Shown one piece after another: positions 7,360 to 14,800 of a stretch of 16,236 bases of DNA. Both the position numbers and the translations under genes were made by a program. Each line of letters opens with the position of its first letter. Position 1 is the first letter of the stretch. The notes beneath the pieces were generated by a model that had not been told where the DNA came from, made no database searches, and was given only the letters and a program-made list of their open reading frames with translations. Origin of the DNA: Firmicutes bacterium CAG:170 (GTDB lineage Bacteria; Bacillota; Clostridia; Oscillospirales; Oscillospiraceae); assembly GCA_000436735.1 (NCBI GenBank), contig FR887193.1, forward strand, positions 1-16,236, in the 5' to 3' direction.

Positions 7360-8142
7360 ATGATCGAACAGGTAAAGCAGATCGTGCGTGAGGCAAGCGA
7401 GATCATCAAGCGCGCGGGCGATATTGCGGAAAATACCATGGCTAAAGAGGGAACGGCCAATTACGTCACGAAATATGATCTGGAAGTGCAGAAATTCCTG
7501 ATGAAACGCCTGTCAGAGACGTTTGAGGGCTGCCACTTTATCGGAGAGGAGGCCGGCTGCGACGAAAATCCGGTAGCGCGCGGGCTGACCTTCATCATCG
7601 ACCCCATCGACGGCACGACAAATTTTATCTGCCGCTTCCAGTACAGCGCGATCTCTGTCGGCGTTGTGCTCGACGGCGAGATCGTGGGCGGCGTGGTCTA
7701 TAACCCCTATCGGGGCGAAATGTTCTGGGCGGAAAAGGGCAGGGGCGCCTATCTCAACGACACGCGCCTTCAGCCGCAGGACGGCCCGCTTTCCTCCAGC
7801 GTCGTGATCTTCGGGACGGCGCCCTATCGCCCGGAGCTGCGCGACGACGCCTTCCGGCTGGCACGGGCGATCTCCGACCATACGATGGATCTGCGTGAGC
7901 CGGGAACGGCCTCGCTCTCGATCTGCTATGTGGCTGCGGGGCGCTGCTCGGCATATTACTCTCCGCAGCTCAGCGTGTGGGATTATGCAGGCGCGGCGGC
8001 GCTTTTACAGGAGACCGGCGCACGCTTTGTCCGCGGCGACGGAAAGGGCGCGCTGAATTTTGCCAGCAAGGTCCCGTTCCTTGCGGGAATGCCGTCGGCG
8101 GTAGAGGAATTTCTCCGCGTTGAGCGGGAAACGCTCGGTTGA
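7360..8142 (+). CDS. Inositol-monophosphatase-family phosphatase (SuhB-like)
   Basis: This 260-residue cytoplasmic Mg2+-dependent sugar-phosphate/inositol-phosphate phosphatase has the complete family signature: GEEAG with metal ligand E64 (62-66), DPIDGTTNF (81-89; ligands D81, I83 carbonyl, D84), GGVVYNP, and the C-terminal WDYAGAAAL with D208. Its length is normal for the family. Family members hydrolyse inositol 1-phosphate, fructose 1,6-bisphosphate, PAP or related esters, and sequence alone does not settle which. I prefer the ATG at 7360 because AGGGAGAG (7350-7357) lies just before it. An in-frame ATG at 7342 overlaps the regulator stop (ATGA) and would add six residues, but has a weaker RBS. 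The gene is 14 bases after the regulator and is the last of the string, suggesting it processes what the transporter imports. Confidence 0.92.
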   Translation: MIEQVKQIVREASEIIKRAGDIAENTMAKEGTANYVTKYDLEVQKFLMKRLSETFEGCHFIGEEAGCDENPVARGLTFIIDPIDGTTNFICRFQYSAISVGVVLDGEIVGGVVYNPYRGEMFWAEKGRGAYLNDTRLQPQDGPLSSSVVIFGTAPYRPELRDDAFRLARAISDHTMDLREPGTASLSICYVAAGRCSAYYSPQLSVWDYAGAAALLQETGARFVRGDGKGALNFASKVPFLAGMPSAVEEFLRVERETLG

Positions 8143-8201
8143 GACGCAACGCCGGAACGCACACAAAAAATGCGCTTCCCAGCAGGGGAATATCATGAAG
8201 A

Positions 8202-8235
8202 GCGGCTTCGGAGACGGTTCTGGTCCCGAAGCCGC
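8202..8235 (+). terminator. Terminator-like hairpin after the phosphatase gene
   Basis: GCGGCTTCGG at 8202-8211 is perfectly complementary to CCGAAGCCGC at 8226-8235, around a 14-base loop, 59 bases after the phosphatase stop. The stem is strong, but the following sequence has only ATTTCT and no real T run, so it may be an inefficient terminator, a Rho-aided end or an mRNA 3' stabiliser. It is the best candidate for the end of the operon. Confidence 0.5.
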
Positions 8236-8376
8236 CGCTATTTCTGCGTATCCGCCTTTCGGCAAATTCACGAATGCATATTCGACGGTTTTCGACCGCA
8301 CGGCGTGCGGCGGCGTGTGCTTGTGAGGAAAGCAGGAAATGCAGGACACAAAACGGAAACTTGCATTTTGAGGCCT

Positions 8377-8407
8377 GAAAAAAGTTTGGTGCGCCAGAAA
8401 AAAGTTT
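8377..8407. repeat. Two direct repeats GAAAAAAGTTT spaced 20 bp
   Basis: The 11-base word GAAAAAAGTTT occurs at 8377-8387 and 8397-8407, start to start exactly 20 bp, i.e. close to two helical turns and so on the same DNA face. It lies about 230-260 bases upstream of the protease promoter in AT-rich DNA. Such phased A-tract repeats could bind a regulator or bend DNA. Confidence 0.5.
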
Positions 8408-8411
8408 ATAT

Positions 8412-8440
8412 TTTGCTGAAAAACGGCTGTTTTTGGCAAA
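8412..8440. other. AT-rich imperfect hairpin
   Basis: TTTGC (8412-8416) pairs with GCAAA (8436-8440), and inside it AAAAAC (8419-8424) pairs with GTTTTT (8429-8434) around GGCT. Because the stem is mostly A-T it is not a convincing terminator on either strand; it may be an operator dyad. Confidence 0.35.
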
Positions 8441-8632
8441 TATCTGTATATTAATCGATAGGATTATTGCGTACCGCATATTATTTTGATGGAACAGATG
8501 CAAAAACAAATACCCAAATGCACGCCGTGCGTGGATAAAACCAACATTCCAAGCTGGCAAACTGGATAAATACTATGAATTGTGTGAATCTACCGCACAT
8601 CATTTTTGTTAATTTTTTAGCGAAGCAAATAG

Positions 8633-8662
8633 TTGACATAGGTTTTACTTCCTTGGTAAAAT
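8633..8662 (+). promoter_or_regulatory. Promoter of the giant protease gene
   Basis: A perfect -35 TTGACA at 8633-8638 is followed after 18 bases by TAAAAT at 8657-8662 (5 of 6 to the -10 consensus). It sits in AT-rich DNA with further A/T runs just upstream (TTTTTGTTAATTTTTTAG, 8603-8620) that resemble an UP element. Transcription would start near 8669, leaving a leader of roughly 140 bases. It is the best sigma-A-type promoter in the window, consistent with strong expression. Confidence 0.65.
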
Positions 8663-8668
8663 ATTCAC

Positions 8669-8812
8669 GCTTAGAACTGTAGGTATCGGTGTGAAAAACG
8701 ATAACCTATCAGTTTGGGCGGTAATATCCCGGCAAGGAGAGAGATGCTCTGCGGCGGGAACAAGCCATGCCTGCCCACGCATGGTAAAAGTCTTTTGAAA
8801 GAAGGAAAGAAT
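8669..8812 (+). promoter_or_regulatory. Structured 5' leader of the protease mRNA
   Basis: Three hairpins follow one another. (1) 8675-8688 pairs with 8699-8714 (AACTG/CAGTT, TAGGT/ACCTA, ATCG/CGAT; 14 pairs with two single-base bulges) around a purine-rich loop, right at the expected RNA 5' end. (2) TCCCG 8727-8731 pairs with CGGGA 8755-8759, enclosing AAGGAG (8734-8739) and an in-frame ATG at 8744. (3) CCATGC 8765-8770 pairs with GCATGG 8779-8784. The SD GAAGGAAAG (8801-8809) for the preferred ATG is unpaired. I could not match it to a known riboswitch class. Confidence 0.5.
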
Positions 8813-11800
8813 ATGAAGAAACATCTCCCGATCCGTCTTCTTTCCATGCTCCTCGTCCTTGCGATGTGCGTCGGACTTGTTGTTCCGTCGTTCGCCGCAG
8901 GAAGCAGCCAGACTGCAAGCCTGGAGTTTGAAAAGCTGGACGATCCTGTTTCCGAAAAGCTTCTGGAGTCCGCACTGGACAAAGAAAGCGTTGACGGCGG
9001 CAGGGACACGCAGTACGCGGAGGGCGAAATCGTTCGTGTCTCCATCGTGCTGGAAGATGCCTCCACTGTCGAAAAGTTTGGGTCTACTGATCTGAGCTCC
9101 GCAGCTGTCGCTTACCGTGACAGCCTGAAGGGCAAGCAGAACAGCATGGTCCAGAAAATCGACGCAGCTCTGAAAGACAGCATCGACGTTGTTTGGAACC
9201 TGACCTTTGCCGGCAACATCATTTCGGCAAACGTCCGCTACGAGCAAATCGAAGAGATCGCAAAGGTTCAGGGCGTCAAGAAGGTTTTCATTGAAAACCG
9301 CTACGAACCCATGGTGGTCGACAAGAACGAGACCAATGATCCGAACATGGCTACCTCTTCTGCGCAGATCGGCTCCAGCACTGCTTGGGCAGCAGGCTAC
9401 ACCGGCGCTGGCAGCAAGATCGCCGTGATCGATACGGGTATCGATTACGAGCAGCAGTCCTTCTCGGCTGCTGGCTATGAGTACTCCATCGCGCACATTG
9501 CCGGCCTCAAGGGCATGAGCGTTGACGAGTACAAGAAGGAAGCGGGCATTCTGACGAAGGCCGACCTGACCGCTGATGTTCTGTCGCAGCTGAACGCTGC
9601 CGGCGGCAAGATCAGCGCGGACAAGGCCTATGTCAATGCCAAGATCCCGTTTGCTTACAACTACATCGACAAGAACTACACCATCGACCATGTGCATGAC
9701 ACGCAGGGCGAGCATGGCTCTCACGTTGAGGGTATCGCGGCGGCCAACGCCTACATCCAGCAGGCTGACGGCACGTTCGCAAGCGCACTGGACACCGTGA
9801 AGGTGCAGGGCGTTGCTCCGGACGCACAGCTCGTTGTCATGAAGGTCTTTGGTTCGGGCGGCGGCGCGTATGATTCCGACTATATGGTCGCAATCGAAGA
9901 CGCTGTCATGCTCGGCTGCGACTCCGTGAACCTGTCCCTCGGCTCCGGCAGCCCCGGCTTCAGCCGTGTCGACGGTGACTATGCCGAGATCATGGCGAGC
10001 CTCGCCAACTGCGGCACCGTTGTCAGCATGTCCGCCGGCAACTCCGGCTACTGGGCTGAGAACGCACAGCTCGGCTACCTGTATGCGGACGATGTCTCCA
10101 TGCAGATGGACGGCTCTCCCGGATCCTTCACCAACTCTCTGGCGGTGGCTTCCGTTGACAACGACGGCTTCACCGGCAGCTACTTCACCGTTGGTGACGT
10201 GAACGTGTTCTGGAACGAGACCGATTATTCCAACGCCAAGCTGGAAACGCTGGCCGGTACGCATGACTATGTCATCCTGCCCGCAGGCGTCGCCGGTAAC
10301 GCAGAGGATTTCGAGGGCATCGATGTGACCGGCAAGGTCGTGTTCGTGCAGCGCGGCGGCATCTCCTTCTATTTGAAGGGCGAGAACGCGGTCAACGCAG
10401 GCGCGATCGCAACCGTCGTTTACAACAACGCAGCCGGCGTTATCAACATGGACCTGTCCGACTATACCAAGACCGCTCCGTTCGTCTCCATCACGATGGC
10501 TGACGGCCTGGCGATCTGGGACGCCTCCACAAAGGCTGAGGATGAGTCGTATGCGACCGGCTCCATGACCATCAACAAGGGCATCAGCTCTGTGGTCTAT
10601 GGCTCCGATCATTACACCATGAGCTCCTTCAGCTCCTGGGGTGTTCCGGGCTCTCTGGAGCTCAAGCCGGAGATCACCGCTCCTGGCGGCAGCATCTACT
10701 CCGTCAACGGCGCGCATAACGGCGAAGGCGCTCATACCAGCCACACCGCTTATGAGACGATGTCCGGTACCTCCATGGCCTCCCCGCAGGTCGCCGGTAT
10801 GGCGGCTGTGATGGGCCAGTACATCCGTGAGAATAAGCTCGACGAAAAGACCGGTCTGGACGCCCGCGCGCTGATCAACAGCCTGCTGATGTCCACCGCA
10901 ACGCCGCTCAAGGGCTACGACGACAATGCTGGCGAATACACCTATTCTGTTATGAATCAGGGCGCCGGCCTTGCGAATGTCGGCAACGCTGTCAGCGCGG
11001 CGAGCTATATCCTGATGAAGGACAACCTGAGCGGTACTGCCGCTGACGGCAAGGTCAAGGCCGAATTCGGCGACGACCCCGCGCGTACCGGCGAATACAC
11101 CTTCGAGTTCTCCATCAACAACCTCTCCGGCACCGTGCAGGAGTACACCTTCTCCGCAGACGTGTTCACGCAGGATATTTTCCAGAGTGCATACAACGCG
11201 GCCGGTGATTCCGCCGTCTTCATGGACACCCTGACTGCTCCTCTGGCAGCCGACGTGACCTATGATGTGGACGGCAAGACCTTCGTTCCCACGGTCGGTT
11301 ATAAATGCGACGTCAACAAGGACGGCAAGACCGACGCGGCGGATGCCCAGGCGATTCTGGACTACACCACCGGCGCGAACGACGGCTCCACCTATGACCT
11401 GACGGTTGCCGATATCAACAAGGACGGCAAGGTCAATTCCTACGACGCATACCTCTTCCTCTCTCAGATGAAGACGGATGCCGTGCAGGTCCCGGTCGGA
11501 ACGCCTGTCAACGTCAAGGTCACCATCAAGCTGACGGCTCAGGCCAAGGCTTACCTTGACCAGTATTACACCAATGGCGCGTATGTCGAGGGCTACGTCT
11601 ATGTTGGCACCAACAACACCGACGACGGCGCAATGCTCCCCGTACACTCCATCCCGATGCTCGGCTTCTACGGCAACTGGTCCGATGCTTCCATGCTCGA
11701 TACCGCCACGCTGGTTGAGCAGCTGTACGGCGACACCCGTCCCACCTATCTGGGCCTGTCCTCGTACACCAACTACAACACGATCAAGTATCCGGGCGAG

Positions 11801-14800
11801 AAGAACGAGACCATTTATACGGTCAACCCGTATGTGATCGAGGACGAGATCCCCTACGATCGTGCCGCCATTAACTCCGGCAGCACCCTCGCAAAGTACG
11901 CGATGAGCGTGATCCGCAACGCTGCGGCCGCGGTCTACTTCGTCAAGGATGAGACCACGAACGAGATCCTTTACATGGGCGGCGTTACGAATCAGTTCTT
12001 CGGCGCTTACTACTACACCAATGGCGCCAGCTGGAAGCAGACGCAGGCCAGCCTGACGGCCAACCAGAAGATCGCATCCCTTGGCCTCGAGGAAGGCGAT
12101 AAGATCACCGCAGGCATCGCTCTGATCCCCGAGTATTACGAGGACGGCGCCGCACTGGATAAGAGTGCGATCGAAAAGCTGATCACCTCCGACAAGCTGG
12201 GCGATGGCGCTTACTTCGCCAACACCTACACGGTCGATAATACGGCTCCTGAGCTGCTCGACGTTGAGAAGGACATGATGACCGGTGCGCTGACCGTTGT
12301 CGCTAAGGACAACCAGTACATCGCTTTCATGGGCCTCTACAATGCAAGCGGCAAGAAGATCCTGACGATCGATGGCACGCAGATGGCTGCTGTTCCGTCT
12401 CAGGATCAGGCTGGCGAGAAATGCGGTCTGGTATTCCCGCTGACCGACGCAGCCGGCGAATATGTCACCGTTACGGTCGCTGACTACGCGGGCAACGAAG
12501 TCAGCTACAAGATCAAGTACGGCGGCACGCCCGAGAACTTCACGGGCAGAATGTTCGGCTTCACCTCCGGCACCTCCCGCGGCAACGGCCCGCGCTGGGT
12601 CGAGATCGATCCCACCACGCTGACCAAGACCGAGGGCATGACCGACTATGCTGATGCCAGCATGGAGGTCTATGCTGCCGAGTACGCAGGCAAGTATGTC
12701 TTCTTCGCCACCGCTGACGGCTTCTATGCCGCTCCGCAGGACGAGCTGGACAACGCACAGAAGGTCGCCTCCTTCCCGGCAACCTTTGACGCCAATGAAA
12801 TGGTCGCCGACATGGCTATGAACCCCAAGGATCAGACCATGTACGTCCTGACCAACCATGTTACTGACATCACCAGAGGCACCATCGATTCCGACAACAC
12901 CGGCAACAAGCTGTATACGATGGATCTTGTGAGCGGCGAGCTGACCAAGGTCGCCGACATCACGGTCAATCATCCCAGCAGCTCGGCTGCATTCCATGCA
13001 CTGCGCACGCTGGCCATCGACGCCAACGGCAAGTTCTACGGCGTCAACGCGGCAAGCGGCAGCAACATTCATCTGTATCAGTACACGCTGGATGAGATCG
13101 CTGACGGCGCTCTGACGCTGGACGGCGAAAAGATCGGCAAGTCCGGTATGTATGTCACCAGCTACGCCTCCATGGCTTACGATCAGACGAAGGGCACACT
13201 GTATCTGGCCGGCGCTTACGGCGTCAAGAGCAGCGGCGACGTCGATAACGAGCTGTGGGTCATCAACCCCGAGACTCCTGAAGCTACGCAGCTCGTCAGC
13301 GGCAGCAGTGCAAACCAGTTCTACGATCACCTCGTGGGCCTGTATGTTGTTCCTGCCAACACCGTTACCCTGCCCACGACGGCGCAGGTTACCAAGGTCG
13401 AGCTGAGCGAGCATGCGCTGACGCTCCTCAAGGGCAGCGCCTATCAGCTTTCCGCGAGCGTTATCCCGTGGCTGGCCTCCGACAAGACCGTCACCTGGAC
13501 GAGCAGCAACACCGACGTTGTCTCTGTTGACCAGAACGGCGAGATCAAGACGCTGGCAGTCGGCGAGGCGAACATCACGGTTGCCTCCAAGGCAAACCCG
13601 GCGCTCACGGACGTCTGCCACGTCACCGTTGAGGCTCTGCCCGAGATCAAGGCAAGCGCTCTGATCTACGGCGACGACAGCAAGGCTTACTGGTCTGAGT
13701 TCAGCACCGACAACACCGCTGCTTGGACGAAGGTCGCCGAAGGCTCCAGCTATGTCGCAGGTACACTCCACGAGGGCGAGCTTCTGGTCCACAACGGAAG
13801 CGGCAATACGATGTTCGGTATTGATCCCGACACGTTCGAGGTCACTTCCTACGGCACCATCGCTTCTTCCTGGCAGTGGTCCGACGCAGCTGCGTCTCCC
13901 GCAGTGGAGGAAGGCCTGTTTGGCAAAATGGTCGGCATCTGCATGAACGGCACCTACCTGGAGATGCTCAACCCGGTTGAGGGCACCCTGTCCTACTGGG
14001 ATCTTTCCACGAAGGGCTTTGCAGACGATCCTCTGGCTGTCATTGCCTTCATCGGCAGCGGCACCTACGATTACGAATACCTGTGGTACAGCTATCCCGA
14101 TTGCCCGGCGAACTTCTACTATGCTATGACCGAGAGCGGCGAGCTGTATAAGTTCAATATGTTCACCTACGACGGTGGCGAGGGCTACTCCATGGTTATG
14201 GAAGACCTCGGCAATACCGGTCTGGAGCTGACCAACGTCTCCGCTGTCTCCGGCGGCCAGTACGCTTCCATGATCTACGATCAGGCTACCGGCTATCTGC
14301 TTGTCTCCTCCTATCAGGACGGCGAGACTGCGAAGCTGTACGCCATCGATCCCGCTGTGCTGATCCCGGCTGAGGTCGGCAACTTCGGCGAAAAGGTCTG
14401 GCCTGTTGTCTCCCTGTATCAGTACAACAGAGCGACCGACCTGACTCTGAAGGTCAACCCGACGGACGTCACCATCTATGTTGGCGAAAGCAAGGAGATC
14501 TCCACCAAGGTCATCCTCGGCTCCACCAATGAACTGACCTGGAGCTCCGCGAATCCCGATGTTGCGACCGTTGAGAACGGCGTCATCACCGGCGCTGGCG
14601 AGGGCACCACGACTGTCACTGTTACCACCGCTGCCGTCAATGCGGCCGGCGAGCATGTCTCCAAGGACATCAACGTCACCGTCAAGGGCTATGTCAATGT
14701 TGACGCGACGGTCAATGCACAGGTCACCAACGAAAACGGCACTGCCTGGAGCCAGATCGATCTCGGCACCAAGGCGATCACCGCGAAGAGCGGCTACACC

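Larger units (their letters stand above)
8143..8632. other. Intergenic region before the protease promoter, no gene seen
   Basis: No ORF with an RBS and plausible protein composition was found. The first part (to about 8320) is GC-rich and holds the terminator-like hairpin at 8202-8235 and a tight palindrome CCGCAC-GGC-GTGCGG at 8296-8310. The second part is strikingly AT-rich compared with the genes, and carries two copies of GAAAAAAGTTT 20 bp apart and an AT hairpin at 8412-8440. I do not recognise a known small RNA or riboswitch. Confidence 0.6.

Noticed and set aside
8120..8326. 68-codon ORF overlapping the phosphatase 3' end
   Set aside because: It lacks a convincing RBS, runs through the terminator-like hairpin and has no recognisable protein features.
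8669..8812. Cyclic-di-GMP-I (GEMM) riboswitch in the protease leader
   Set aside because: The conserved core around GCACAGGGCAAACC and ACGCAAAGCC is absent, so I call it only an unknown structured leader.
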